64,000 bases of DNA from Simiduia litorea (GCF_042853465.1 NZ_AP031497.1:2728001-2792000); one strand, 5' to 3'. Counted from the first letter of the stretch, positions 1 to 8,818 are shown. Program-made: numbers and translations. The notes: a model not told the origin generated them from the sequence alone.

Positions 1-224
1 TCATTCTAGTATAAATGGCGCAGTAAGAAACAATAACGTAGCCAGCCTAGAATTGCAGTGACTTAAGCCTCTACGCCCGTTTTCCCTCTATGCCTTTGTC
101 CTTTGAGTTACCGTTTCACTTAAAGGCGTCAAGTATATTGATTTATTCCGGTAGATGGGTGCAGGCAGCGGTTTGCTGGTGAATTTACCGCTCCAACATT
201 GCTGTCCATGCAATGATTCGCTCT

Positions 225-242
225 AGCGCCATCCATGGCGCT
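225..242. repeat. Short perfect hairpin
   Basis: AGCGCCAT and ATGGCGCT are perfectly complementary around a two-base centre. No T-run follows on either strand, so it is not a classical terminator. Function unknown. Confidence 0.5.
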
Positions 243-361
243 TGTAAATCCAAAAGCAAGCCACCGCTTCGGACTTGGGCGCAAGGGTTCGCAGTTTAAC
301 TGGTAGTTAATGCCACAACTGTGCATAAAGAATTTTACGCGTGTGCAACCCCGCTTTTGCG

Positions 362-409
362 CCACCACAGTAGTCGCGAGCAATGCGTTATTTGAGCGAC
401 CAGTGGTGG
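362..409. repeat. Near-perfect inverted repeat in non-coding DNA
   Basis: The left arm CCACCACAGTAGTCGC (362-377) pairs with the right arm GCGACCAGTGGTGG (396-409), with a two-base bulge and an 18-base loop. There is no terminator-type T-run. Such a stem can be a structured RNA, a recombination site remnant or a transcription end. Its context gives no decision. Confidence 0.5.
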
Positions 410-611
410 TGTGCAGTTAAGCAGGTTCAATTGAGTAGAATATTGAATTAGGTGGGACGCGTTCTTTATTGTGCCAATCGGATTATTCTTTCTAAATAAA
501 GCCTTGCCAAATATTCTACGTTCTCGAAACCAGTGAAACCATGAGAGCAAATTAACGCAGGACAAAAGCATTCACATTTTGGATGTAGAGCGCCGCAATT
601 GCATTGCTTTG

Positions 612-1223
612 TTAACTGCTGATACTTCGCTGCAATCGTTCGTGACCACTACTAGTTATAAGTTCAAATTGTTGATCTAACTCTGGATACACATCCCACC
701 GATCTTTGCCCATAAGACTCGCAATCGAATCAATTACCTTAAGCTCCAACTCTTCAACTCGCTTGCCTTTCCATAACTTATCAGATAAGGCAATGATGAG
801 CTCTTCTATTGAGCAATCCATTAAAGCAAATCGTGCATGCGACATACATACACAAGCTATTTGCGACTCGACACCTAATTCTAGAAGAATTTTCTCACCT
901 TCAGGTTCGTGCTCAGAACCCGAGCCGATCATTTCATTTTGGTACTTAATTTTTTCGATGTCGTGAATAGCTACGCCAATACGAACAAATTCAGAATCAA
1001 ATTTTAGTCCGATGCCCGTGAGCTTATGTATCAGTAGATCTGCGGCTTCACCTACCAAGCGAACATGAGTCTTTAAATGGCTTGGAGCACCCAACTCATC
1101 TAGTAATTTATATGCGTCGTTTCTTAAATTAAGCACCGTCATCCTTATTTTGGCAGTTAACGCTTTAAGAATAGGCGCTGTCTTTTCACGCCCAATACCA
1201 TTACTTGTTAAGCACTTACACAT
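612..1223 (-). CDS. HD-domain protein (putative phosphohydrolase)
   Basis: A 203-residue soluble protein with the metal-binding pattern of the HD superfamily: His53, the His87-Asp88 pair in an AIHDIEK context, His105, His129 and Asp148. HD proteins mostly hydrolyse phosphoester bonds of nucleotides or signalling molecules, but the substrate cannot be read from the sequence. The start at 1223 overlaps the end of the upstream gene by 16 bp, which implies cotranscription and perhaps translational coupling. A later ATG at 1142 (MTVLNLRN...) is an alternative start; neither has a strong Shine-Dalgarno sequence. The pair sits in AT-rich accessory DNA. Family-level call is fairly safe; the role is unknown. 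Confidence 0.6.
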   Translation of the reverse strand: MCKCLTSNGIGREKTAPILKALTAKIRMTVLNLRNDAYKLLDELGAPSHLKTHVRLVGEAADLLIHKLTGIGLKFDSEFVRIGVAIHDIEKIKYQNEMIGSGSEHEPEGEKILLELGVESQIACVCMSHARFALMDCSIEELIIALSDKLWKGKRVEELELKVIDSIASLMGKDRWDVYPELDQQFELITSSGHERLQRSISS

Positions 1224-1936
1224 GCGCTAAGTTTGTTTGCAAAATAATACTCTTTAGATCTTTTGATTGCATTTAGATTTAACACCATTGCTTGTTGCTT
1301 ATTTATGCAGGTTAAATTAAACCCACAGATCAGGCACATGCTTTTGGTAATTGGCACTATGAACTCGCCTCTAGGGTTGTCTGACACAAGAAGATCCAAC
1401 TCGTTACTATGGCAGATAGCCCATTTTAAATTGGGATTTCTTAAAACAAATGAATCAATTGATATTTGTATAGTTCGACCTCGCTTGAAATGCTTTGGTA
1501 CGACACCACCTTCGTCAACATAAATAGCGTGTCTAAGTTCAATATTCTTCTTTTGCTCTTCGGTAAGATTACTACCCTTGACACCTACTAGATTTCCCTG
1601 TGCTAGATTATCATAACTCTCTATATTCGAACGAAAGCACCATAGAGCATAGAATTCTGTCACGATTCGATTCCCTTCTAAGGGAAGGTGTACCGATTTT
1701 TTAGAAAGTATGTGATCTATTAATTCTTGAAACTTATCCTCGATTTCTTTCCCATATCCTTGTTCTGATCTTTGATCCCAAACTTGCTGAACGCAAAATA
1801 TCTTGTTTTTTGGTTTAGCGAGGAATGATTTTTTACTCTTGAGTCTAAAGACCTGGACACTACCTGCCTGACCGCAAAACCTTCCAATTGATTTACTAGG
1901 AAAAACATGCTGATTTATAACTAAATTCTGATTCAA
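1208..1936 (-). CDS. Hypothetical protein, possibly DUF4238-like
   Basis: A 242-residue protein that I do not firmly recognise. Its start (NQHVFPSKSIGRF), a following segment with a WDQRSE motif and an acidic amphipathic helix resemble the general plan of DUF4238 proteins (a QH.VP..YL..F beginning, then helices), but this is a weak impression. There is no signal peptide or membrane segment. A TTG start at 1936 is preceded by AGGA at a usable distance, and an in-frame stop lies just upstream, so no longer form is possible. It is the first gene of a two-gene unit with the HD-domain gene. The 14-C run lies about 140 bp upstream of its start. Confidence 0.5.
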   Translation of the reverse strand: MNQNLVINQHVFPSKSIGRFCGQAGSVQVFRLKSKKSFLAKPKNKIFCVQQVWDQRSEQGYGKEIEDKFQELIDHILSKKSVHLPLEGNRIVTEFYALWCFRSNIESYDNLAQGNLVGVKGSNLTEEQKKNIELRHAIYVDEGGVVPKHFKRGRTIQISIDSFVLRNPNLKWAICHSNELDLLVSDNPRGEFIVPITKSMCLICGFNLTCINKQQAMVLNLNAIKRSKEYYFANKLSACVSA

Positions 1937-2077
1937 TGTTCAAATCCTGACCATTAACAGTGCTAATTAATCACTTTAAGCCGCAAAATATTACGGCTTT
2001 TAGCCAACTATCAAATTGACGAGAATGTATCGAATAATTGTGACGATGCGCTCCTAGCCACCAGACCCGCACATCAA

Positions 2078-2091
2078 CCCCCCCCCCCCCC
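2078..2091. repeat. Poly-C tract of 14 bases
   Basis: Fourteen consecutive C residues, the longest homopolymer I noticed in the window. It lies outside any coding region, about 140 bp upstream of the TTG start of the minus-strand gene at 1208-1936. Long G/C runs slip during replication and can vary in length. They are also common sequencing errors. Confidence 0.8.
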
Positions 2092-2116
2092 GCGGAACCT
2101 CGCGCCACCTCAGCAA

Positions 2117-2215
2117 AGCCCTTTCCCCAGCTACTTCACAAGCCACAAGGACGTGGCGAGAGCGAGTCAATGTAGGACATATTGATTGAGCGGTGAAGTG
2201 GCTGGGGAAAGGGCT
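2117..2215. repeat. Element bounded by a 23-bp inverted repeat
   Basis: The left arm at 2117-2139 and the right arm at 2193-2215 match as reverse complements at 22 of 23 positions; the single difference still allows G-U pairing in RNA. The arms contain AGCCCTTTCCCCAGC and its complement. The 53 bp between them hold a smaller GCCAC...GTGGC stem. The size and structure resemble a palindromic repeat unit or a very small non-autonomous mobile element. I saw no second copy in this window. Confidence 0.6.
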
Positions 2216-2260
2216 CCTGCACCAACACCAAAAATCCCATCAATCTCGCGGAAACTAAGC

Positions 2261-2292
2261 AAAAAAAAGGCCGCATTACGCGACCTTTTTTT
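2261..2292 (-). terminator. Rho-independent terminator after accA
   Basis: On the minus strand the stem AAGGTCGC/GCGGCCTT (one G-U pair, short loop) is followed by a run of eight T, 18 bp after the accA stop. An A-run on the other side means it could also act on plus-strand transcripts. Confidence 0.8.
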
Positions 2293-2310
2293 CAACACTC
2301 AATTCAAATC

Positions 2311-3258
2311 TTAATTACCGTAACTCATTAAGCGCTTGTAGCGCTTGTCTAGCAGGTCATCAAGGCTGAGGGCGGAAAGTCTATCCACTTGATCGATTAG
2401 CTTACCTTGTAAGTTCATCGCCATCTGCTCGATATTGCGGTGCGCGCCACCCAAGGGCTCAGGAATAGTTTCATCGACGATGCCAAGCTCTTCCAGAATC
2501 GTTGAGGTTACACCCATGGCCTTGGCCGCATCGGGTGCTTTTTCTACGGTTTTCCAAATAATATTGGCGCAGCCCTCGGGGCTGATCACAAAATAGGTGG
2601 AGTATTGCAGCATGTTGAGCTGATCGCCCACGCCGATGGCCAAGGCGCCACCGGAGGACCCCTCACCGATAACGGTGCAAATAATCGGCGTGCGCAAGCG
2701 CGACATAACGGCTAGGTTTCGAGCAATAGCCTCACTGATGCCGCGCTCTTCACTGTCGATACCAGGGTAGGCACCAGGGGTGTCGATTAAGGTCAACACC
2801 GGCATTTTGAAGCGCTCGGCCATTTCCATTAAGCGCAGAGCTTTACGGTAGCCTTCGGGCTTTGGCATGCCGAAGTTACGCATCACTTTTTCCGGCACAG
2901 AGCGGCCCTTCTCCTCGCCAATCACCATCACGGGCTTGCCGTCTAGGCGGCCAACGCCGCCGATGATAGCGTGGTCGTCGCCGAAGTGGCGATCGCCGTG
3001 CAATTCGTCCCAATCGGTGAAGATGCGCGAAATGTAGTCTGAGCTATAGGGGCGCTGCGGATGGCGAGCGACCTTAACCACCTGCCAAGGGGTCAAATCC
3101 GAGTAAATGCTGGCAGTTAGTTTTTTACTCTTTTCTTGAAGTTTGCCGATTTCTTCGGTGATGTTTAAGTCGTTATCAGAGCCGACCAAACGGAGTTCCT
3201 CGATTTTGGCTTCGAGGACGGCAATGGGCTGTTCAAAATCCAGATAATTCAGGTTCAT
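2311..3258 (-). CDS. accA: Acetyl-CoA carboxylase carboxyltransferase subunit alpha
   Basis: AccA, with AccD, forms the carboxyltransferase half of acetyl-CoA carboxylase. It transfers the carboxyl group from carboxybiotin to acetyl-CoA, making malonyl-CoA for fatty acid synthesis in the cytoplasm. The 315 residues fit the usual length (about 319 in E. coli). The start MNLNYLDFEQPI, the HGDRHFGDDHAI region and the crotonase-like core with GEGSSGGALAIGVGD and PEGCA motifs are typical. It follows rnhB-dnaE on the same strand, as in most gammaproteobacteria. The 204-bp gap after dnaE contains a terminator, so accA probably has its own promoter. AGGCGAAG precedes the ATG. Confidence 0.97.
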   Translation of the reverse strand: MNLNYLDFEQPIAVLEAKIEELRLVGSDNDLNITEEIGKLQEKSKKLTASIYSDLTPWQVVKVARHPQRPYSSDYISRIFTDWDELHGDRHFGDDHAIIGGVGRLDGKPVMVIGEEKGRSVPEKVMRNFGMPKPEGYRKALRLMEMAERFKMPVLTLIDTPGAYPGIDSEERGISEAIARNLAVMSRLRTPIICTVIGEGSSGGALAIGVGDQLNMLQYSTYFVISPEGCANIIWKTVEKAPDAAKAMGVTSTILEELGIVDETIPEPLGGAHRNIEQMAMNLQGKLIDQVDRLSALSLDDLLDKRYKRLMSYGN

Positions 3259-3374
3259 CTTCGCCTGTCTTTGGTTACGGGGCTCGCACCCTCTAATAAT
3301 TTTACCCTTTTGAAAGGGCTTAAAATGCCGCTAAAGATACGCGAAAGGCGCACTCGAGTCACCCTTGAAGGATG

Positions 3375-3425
3375 CAAAAAAGGCCTATATCCATGGGCTT
3401 TTTGTCAGAAATGCCGGCCTTTTTA
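3375..3425 (-). terminator. Probable terminator after dnaE
   Basis: Complementary AAAAAAGGCC (3375-3384) and GGCCTTTTTA (3416-3425) flank about 31 bases. An inner alternative stem also exists, and a T-run follows on the minus strand. It lies between the dnaE stop and accA. Confidence 0.55.
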
Positions 3426-3462
3426 GTACTTTTAGATCAAACACTCGTTCGAAAATTGATTT

Positions 3463-6400
3463 TTAGTAAACCATACGCACTTTTTCAGTGCCAAAAATTT
3501 CCCGTAGCGCCGTCAGTAATTCCTCTGAGGCATTCACTTGCCATTCGTTGCCAAAGTGTATGCGACCTCGAGCGCTCTTGTTGCGAAAATCCACGGTAAC
3601 GGGGCAATTTCCGCCCCGGTGGTTATTCAACAGGCCACGCAATTGCGCTAAATGACCATCGGCAACCTGCTCGGCCTGCCACTCCATGTGAATACCGCGA
3701 GCCAGCCCGGAGCGCGCCTCAGCCAGCGTACTCACTGACTCGGCGCGCATCTTCAATGAGCCCGAGTAATCGTCATGACTCACCTGCCCCTCGATAACCA
3801 GCAAGGCATCCTTAACCACCTTATCGCGGTAGTTATTATAGGTATCGGAAAACAACGCAATTTCAAGCCGGCCGGAACGATCGTCCAAAGAAACAAACGC
3901 CATGGTATCGCCACGCTTAGTTTTCATCACTCGAAAGGCAACCACTAGCCCAGCAATGCGCTGATTGGATTTTTCCGGTTTCAAATCCGCGATGCGGTTC
4001 GAAACTAGATATTTGAGCTCGCGCTGGTACTCATCGATAGGATGGCCGGTGAGGTAAAGCCCTAAGGTATCGCGCTCACCCTCCAAGCGCTCGCGCATGG
4101 TGAAGCTACGTACTTGGCGAAACTCGCTATACACATCGCCATTTTCTTGGCTCGCTGTTGGCACGACCTCGCCAAACAAGTCCATCATGCCCGCGTTGGC
4201 GTTGGCATGGCTCTGCTCGGCAGCCTTTACCGCCTCCCCTAGCGCCGCGAGCAACACGGCGCGGTCGTAGTCTAAATTTTGCTGTGGGCCAATGCTGTCA
4301 AAAGCACCGGAGCGCACCAATGCCTCGAGCGCGCGCTTATTCACCTTGCGCGGGTCGACGCGGGCACAGAAATCGAACAGGCTGGTAAAGGCCCCGCCCT
4401 CAGCGCGCGCAGCGATAATATTATCCACTGGGCCTTCGCCCAACCCCTTAATAGCACCTAAACCGTACACGATCTGGCCTTGGGGGTTGACGTTAAACAT
4501 GAACTCGCCGCTATTCACATCTGGCGGCATCAGGGTCAAACCCATCTCCCGACACTCTTCGATAAAGGTCACCACCTTATCGGTTTTGTCCATGTCGGAA
4601 GACATAGTGGCAGCCATAAAATGCGCCGGGTAATGGGCCTTTAACCACGCCGTTTGGTAGGACACCAAGGCGTAAGCTGCCGAGTGGGATTTGTTAAAGC
4701 CATAGCCGGCAAACTTTTCTACCAAGTCGAAAATCTTCATCGCCAGCGTCGGATCTATGCCCTGACTGGCGGCACCTTCTTCAAACGTCGAGCGCTGCTT
4801 GGCCATCTCCTCAGGCTTCTTCTTACCCATAGCACGACGCAACATATCGGCGCCGCCAAGGGTGTAGCCGGCCAACACCTGGGCGATCTGCATGACCTGC
4901 TCTTGGTAGACAATAACGCCGTAGGTGGGCTCTAGAATTGGCTTCAGGCTTTCGTGCTGGTAGGTGGCATCGGGATAGGCCACTTTCGCGCGCCCGTGCT
5001 TACGGTTGATGAAATCATCCACCATGCCCGATTGCAAAGGGCCTGGGCGAAATAGTGCCACCAAGGCAATCATGTCCTCGAGGTTATCCGGCTGTAAGCG
5101 CTTGATCAGATCTTTCATGCCGCGCGATTCGAGCTGGAAGACAGCCGTTGTCTCGGCCCGCTTTAATAATTTAAACGTAGCTTCATCGTCCAGCGGTAAC
5201 GCCGAAATATCGAGCGGTGATTCACCGGTGAGGCGGCGATCTCGATCGATCATTTTCACCGCCCAATCAATGATGGTGAGCGTGCGCAAGCCCAAGAAGT
5301 CAAACTTCACCAGGCCCGCCGATTCGACATCGTTTTTATCGAACTGCGTCACTAAGCCCGCGCCCGTTTCATCGCAGTACAGGGGCGCAAAATCGGTCAG
5401 CTTGGTGGGCGCAATCACGACGCCACCAGCGTGCTTGCCAACATTGCGGGTAAGGCCTTCGAGTTTAACGGCGGTTTCCCAAATTTCTTGCGCCTCGCCA
5501 TCGGCCGCCAGAAACTCGTTCAACATGGGCTCTTCTTCGAGCGCTTGTTTAAGCGTCATACCCGGCGTGGGCGGAATCATTTTCGATAATTTATCGGCTA
5601 GCCCGTAGCTTTTACCCTGTACACGAGCTACGTCGCGCACCACCGCTTTTGCCGCCATGGTACCGAACGTAATAATCTGGCTAACGGCATCGCGACCGTA
5701 TTTATCGGCCACGTAAGCGATAACCTTGTCGCGGTTTTCCATACAGAAATCGACGTCGAAGTCGGGCATAGAAACACGTTCAGGGTTTAAGAATCGCTCG
5801 AATAGCAGATCGTATTCGAGTGGATCGAGATCGGTAATTTTTTGTGCGTAAGCCACCAGTGAACCGGCACCAGAACCACGCCCAGGACCCACGGGAATGC
5901 CGTTATCTTTCGCCCACTGAATGAAATCCATCACGATCAGAAAGTAACCGGGAAAGCCCATCTGCATGATGATATCGAGCTCGAACTTGAGCCGATCGAT
6001 AAACAACTGACGGCGCTCGGCATAATCGGCCGAGTTTTTGTCAAGAATGCGTTCAAGGCGCCACTCCAAGCCCTCGTATGTTACTTTCTGAAAGAAGAAA
6101 TTAACCCGTAGCGCCTCGGCGTATTCAGGCGTTTGTTCGCGCCCGGCCCAACTTGAGGCCATGGCGTTAACCGCCTCGGTGCGCATAAAGTCTTGTGAAA
6201 AAATAGCAAAAATAGGGCCTTGGTCAACGTTTTCCGGAATCGGATAGTCTGGCAAAAAGTAAGTCCCCAGCTGTATATCGACCGTGCAGCGCTTGGCAAT
6301 TTCTAGGGTATTGGCCAAAGCCTCAGGAATATCGGAAAACAGTTCCGCCATTTCGTCGGCCGAGCGCAAATATTGCTGCTCGCTGTAACGCCGCTCGCGC

Positions 6401-7077
6401 CGGGGGTCGTCGAGTGCCCTACCCTCGCCGATACACACCCGCGCCTCGTGCACCTCAAATTCGTCGGCATGCAAAAAACGCACATCATTAGTAGCCACCA
6501 CAGGGCACTGGCACTGGGTCGCCAAGTCAATGGCCTGATGCAAATAGCCCTCTTCGTTTTCGCGCCCAGTGCGCGTTAATTCTAAGTAAAAACGATTGGG
6601 AAAATCGCGCTGCCAGGCGTGTAATAACTCAACCGCTTGTGCGGCGCGCCCCGCCAGTAATGCCTTACCTATATCGCCATAGCGCCCACCCGAGAGTGCA
6701 ATAACACCCTCGGCATGCTCGCTCACCCAGCTGCGCTGAATTTTGGCAATGCCGTGGTGTTGACCGTGTTGCCAAGCGCGTGAAATAAGCTCAGTGATGT
6801 TTTTATAGCCTTGGTTATTCATCGCAAACAGCGTCAACAAGGTGGGGTTGCCATCTTCGTCGGCCAATTGAAAATCAGCGCCAATAATGGGCTTGATACC
6901 GCTGCCCTCACACTTGGTATAAAACTTGATCAAGCCATAAAAATTGGTGAGATCAGTGACGCCGCACGCCGGCATATGCAATTCTTTTAAGCGCGTAATT
7001 AAACCGCCGATACGCACCACGCTGTCGGCTAAGGAAAACTCTGTGTGTAAACGCAAATGAACGAATGATGCACGCAT
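3463..7077 (-). CDS. dnaE: DNA polymerase III subunit alpha
   Basis: The replicative polymerase of the chromosome, 1204 residues (E. coli 1160). The N-terminal PHP domain begins FVHLRLHTEFSLADS. The catalytic palm has the PDFDVDF aspartate pair in the middle of the protein; the C-terminal part holds the helix-hairpin-helix region and an OB fold. An AGMMDLFG segment around residue 920-930 looks like the internal beta-clamp-binding motif. The ATG overlaps the rnhB stop by one base (TAATG), so the two are translationally coupled. This is the DnaE1 type of the lpxB-rnhB-dnaE-accA cluster, although lpxB itself has been turned round here. Confidence 0.97.
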   Translation of the reverse strand: MRASFVHLRLHTEFSLADSVVRIGGLITRLKELHMPACGVTDLTNFYGLIKFYTKCEGSGIKPIIGADFQLADEDGNPTLLTLFAMNNQGYKNITELISRAWQHGQHHGIAKIQRSWVSEHAEGVIALSGGRYGDIGKALLAGRAAQAVELLHAWQRDFPNRFYLELTRTGRENEEGYLHQAIDLATQCQCPVVATNDVRFLHADEFEVHEARVCIGEGRALDDPRRERRYSEQQYLRSADEMAELFSDIPEALANTLEIAKRCTVDIQLGTYFLPDYPIPENVDQGPIFAIFSQDFMRTEAVNAMASSWAGREQTPEYAEALRVNFFFQKVTYEGLEWRLERILDKNSADYAERRQLFIDRLKFELDIIMQMGFPGYFLIVMDFIQWAKDNGIPVGPGRGSGAGSLVAYAQKITDLDPLEYDLLFERFLNPERVSMPDFDVDFCMENRDKVIAYVADKYGRDAVSQIITFGTMAAKAVVRDVARVQGKSYGLADKLSKMIPPTPGMTLKQALEEEPMLNEFLAADGEAQEIWETAVKLEGLTRNVGKHAGGVVIAPTKLTDFAPLYCDETGAGLVTQFDKNDVESAGLVKFDFLGLRTLTIIDWAVKMIDRDRRLTGESPLDISALPLDDEATFKLLKRAETTAVFQLESRGMKDLIKRLQPDNLEDMIALVALFRPGPLQSGMVDDFINRKHGRAKVAYPDATYQHESLKPILEPTYGVIVYQEQVMQIAQVLAGYTLGGADMLRRAMGKKKPEEMAKQRSTFEEGAASQGIDPTLAMKIFDLVEKFAGYGFNKSHSAAYALVSYQTAWLKAHYPAHFMAATMSSDMDKTDKVVTFIEECREMGLTLMPPDVNSGEFMFNVNPQGQIVYGLGAIKGLGEGPVDNIIAARAEGGAFTSLFDFCARVDPRKVNKRALEALVRSGAFDSIGPQQNLDYDRAVLLAALGEAVKAAEQSHANANAGMMDLFGEVVPTASQENGDVYSEFRQVRSFTMRERLEGERDTLGLYLTGHPIDEYQRELKYLVSNRIADLKPEKSNQRIAGLVVAFRVMKTKRGDTMAFVSLDDRSGRLEIALFSDTYNNYRDKVVKDALLVIEGQVSHDDYSGSLKMRAESVSTLAEARSGLARGIHMEWQAEQVADGHLAQLRGLLNNHRGGNCPVTVDFRNKSARGRIHFGNEWQVNASEELLTALREIFGTEKVRMVY

Positions 7078-7697
7078 TAAAACAAATCCAATTGTTCAAT
7101 TTTCTTTTTCACTGGGCCAAAAGACTGGCGGTGATGCGGGGTAATTCCGTGCTTCTCCAGAGCGGCTAAATGCACAGCCGTGGGGTAGCCTTTATGGTCG
7201 GCGAAGCCGTAATCTGGGTATTGTTGATGCAACGCCACCAACTCTCGATCGCGCGTTACCTTGGCGAGAATAGACGCCGCACTGATCGCTTGCACACGGC
7301 TATCGCCCTTGACGATAGCCTCCGCCGCATAGCGCCACTTGGGGATTTTATTGCCATCCACCCAAACGTGCTCAGGCTGTGTGGGTAAGCCCTCCACGGC
7401 ACGGGTCATCGCCAAGAGACTGGCCTGCAAAATATTTATCCTATCAATTTCAGCCACGCTGGCACGGGCAATACAAAAGGCCAAGGCTTTATCCTGAATC
7501 TCTGAAAATAGGGCCTCGCGGCGCTTTTCACTCAGCTTCTTTGAGTCTGCCAAACCGGCAATAGGCTTGGCTGGATCGAGTATAACCGCGGCGGCCACAA
7601 CATCGCCGGCAAGTGGGCCACGGCCCACTTCATCAACACCTGCACCTAATCGGCCCTTATAAATACTGACAAAGGGTTCAAGGATCTTTTTGGTCAT
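7077..7697 (-). CDS. rnhB: Ribonuclease HII
   Basis: RNase HII cleaves the RNA strand of RNA-DNA hybrids and starts removal of single ribonucleotides from DNA. The sequence has the catalytic DEVGRGPLAG motif and the later KGDSRVQAISAASILAKV segment of the family. I place the start at the ATG at 7697 (MTKKILEPF...), giving 206 residues. A longer frame to 7838 would run into the promoter region of the divergent gnnA and adds about 47 residues without similarity. The stop overlaps the dnaE start by one base. Confidence 0.93.
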   Translation of the reverse strand: MTKKILEPFVSIYKGRLGAGVDEVGRGPLAGDVVAAAVILDPAKPIAGLADSKKLSEKRREALFSEIQDKALAFCIARASVAEIDRINILQASLLAMTRAVEGLPTQPEHVWVDGNKIPKWRYAAEAIVKGDSRVQAISAASILAKVTRDRELVALHQQYPDYGFADHKGYPTAVHLAALEKHGITPHHRQSFGPVKKKIEQLDLF

Positions 7698-7742
7698 TAT
7701 TTGATCAACGCCGGTCCGTAAAGTGAAGCCGAATGATACCAT

Positions 7743-7778
7743 TGGCGCCAAGCATTTGCCCAAGGCTTGGGCTACAAT
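7743..7778 (+). promoter_or_regulatory. Candidate promoter/operator of the gnnA operon
   Basis: Two palindromes, TTGGCGCCAA (7743-7752) and GCCCAAGGCTTGGGC (7758-7772), lie directly before a TACAAT hexamer (7773-7778) that would be a good -10 box for gnnA. No good -35 box at the normal distance is visible, so an activator or regulator binding the palindromes is possible. Evidence is sequence pattern only. Confidence 0.35.
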
Positions 7779-7854
7779 AGCGCCCTTAAAAGCCATTGAC
7801 ACACGTCGCTCGCCGACATCGCGCTTGCGCGGCTCCAACCAGAGGCCCCCTTGG

Positions 7855-8793
7855 ATGAAAAAGCTTAGAACTGCCGTGATTGGCGTTGGTTACCTCGGTA
7901 AATTTCACGCAGAAAAATACGCGGGCTTACCCAACAGTGAACTCATTGCAGTGGTGGACGCTAACCTCGCCAACGGCCAAGCTATCGCGGAAAAAAACGG
8001 CTGTGAAGCACTCACGCAATACCAAGATTTATACGGCCGCGTGGATGCCGTCAGTATCGCAGCCCCTACGGTTTATCACTACCAGATTGCTAAAGACTGT
8101 TTAGAGCATGGTATTCACGTGTTGATCGAAAAGCCCATTACCGTCACCGTCGCGGAAGCCGACGAGTTAATCGCCTTAGCAAAATCAAAACAACTACTGA
8201 TTCAAGTGGGTCATCTCGAGCGATTCAATGCCGCACTCTTGGCCTTAGGCGATCGCTTAGGCACACCAAAATTCATTGAGTCACACAGGCTAGCGCCATT
8301 TAACCCGCGCGCGAATGACGTCAATGTGGTGCTCGATTTAATGATCCACGACATCGACATTATTCAAAATATGGTTGGCTCTCCGATCAAAAGCATCGCG
8401 GCCTCGGGCACTAAGGTGTTAACCGATTCCACCGACATCGCCAACGCCCGCATTGAGTTTGCCAGCGGCTGCGTTGCCAATGTCACCGCTAGCCGGGTGA
8501 GCTTAAAAACAGAGCGCAAAATGCGCATTTTTCAGGAAGAGTCCTGCATCACCATCGACTTTCAAAATCGCTCGCTAAAACTCTATAGCAAAGGCGATAA
8601 AGAGATGTTCCCCGGCATTCCCGAAATCGAAAGCGAGGAAAGCATTTTTGAAAACAACGACGCCCTTAAAGTAGAAATCATTGCCTTTCTCGACAGCATT
8701 GAGCAAGGCAAGGCAACACAGGTCAGCGGTGAAGATGGTCGCCGCGCACTGGCCACCGCACAAGAAATTTCCCGTCTCATGCAAGACGCTTAA
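7855..8793 (+). CDS. gnnA: Gfo/Idh/MocA dehydrogenase, GnnA-like
   Basis: A 312-residue NAD-dependent sugar dehydrogenase. It has an N-terminal Rossmann motif GVGYLG (residues 10-15) and the family EKP motif at 92-94, followed by the C-terminal alpha/beta domain. In Acidithiobacillus ferrooxidans GnnA oxidises the 3-hydroxyl of UDP-GlcNAc so that GnnB can put an amino group there, giving UDP-GlcNAc3N for lipid A. That assignment is inferred here from context: the next genes are a DegT aminotransferase and lpxB, inside the lipid A cluster. The start is the ATG at 7855, with GAGG upstream. A longer open frame to 7723 is probably not translated because it overlaps the rnhB promoter region. The alternative is another 3-keto-sugar pathway (WlbA type). 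Confidence 0.75.
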   Translation: MKKLRTAVIGVGYLGKFHAEKYAGLPNSELIAVVDANLANGQAIAEKNGCEALTQYQDLYGRVDAVSIAAPTVYHYQIAKDCLEHGIHVLIEKPITVTVAEADELIALAKSKQLLIQVGHLERFNAALLALGDRLGTPKFIESHRLAPFNPRANDVNVVLDLMIHDIDIIQNMVGSPIKSIAASGTKVLTDSTDIANARIEFASGCVANVTASRVSLKTERKMRIFQEESCITIDFQNRSLKLYSKGDKEMFPGIPEIESEESIFENNDALKVEIIAFLDSIEQGKATQVSGEDGRRALATAQEISRLMQDA

Positions 8794-8818
8794 TTATTCC
8801 GAATTAGAGATGACTGTT

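Larger units (their letters stand above)
1..611. other. Intergenic/accessory DNA with hairpins, no supported gene
   Basis: No reading frame here has convincing coding character or recognisable protein similarity; the short open frames on both strands look accidental. The stretch holds two clear inverted repeats, described separately (225-242 and 362-409), and it ends at the stop codon of the HD-domain gene. It is AT-richer and less organised than the housekeeping cluster to the right. The left window edge cuts it, so a gene further left could own part of it. I looked for integron attC sites because of the hairpin and nearby TTAAC/GTTAA motifs, but could not pair the core sites convincingly. 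Confidence 0.6.
1937..2310. other. Intergenic region: homopolymer, inverted repeat, terminator
   Basis: No gene is supported. The stretch contains a run of 14 C, a 100-bp element bounded by a 23-bp inverted repeat, and the accA terminator, each listed separately. It marks the border between the AT-rich accessory genes and the conserved accA-dnaE-rnhB block. Confidence 0.7.

Noticed and set aside
1..620. Integron cassette array with attC sites
   Set aside because: TTAAC/GTTAA motifs and a hairpin are present, but the R and L core sites cannot be paired at the right spacing and no integrase is in the window.
5006..5608. 200-residue open frame on the plus strand inside dnaE
   Set aside because: It is antisense to a conserved part of DNA polymerase III and has a serine/arginine-rich low-complexity composition; a shadow frame.
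7698..7838. Longer N-terminus of RNase HII
   Set aside because: The extra 47 residues have no family similarity and overlap the promoter region of the divergent gnnA; the ATG at 7697 fits.
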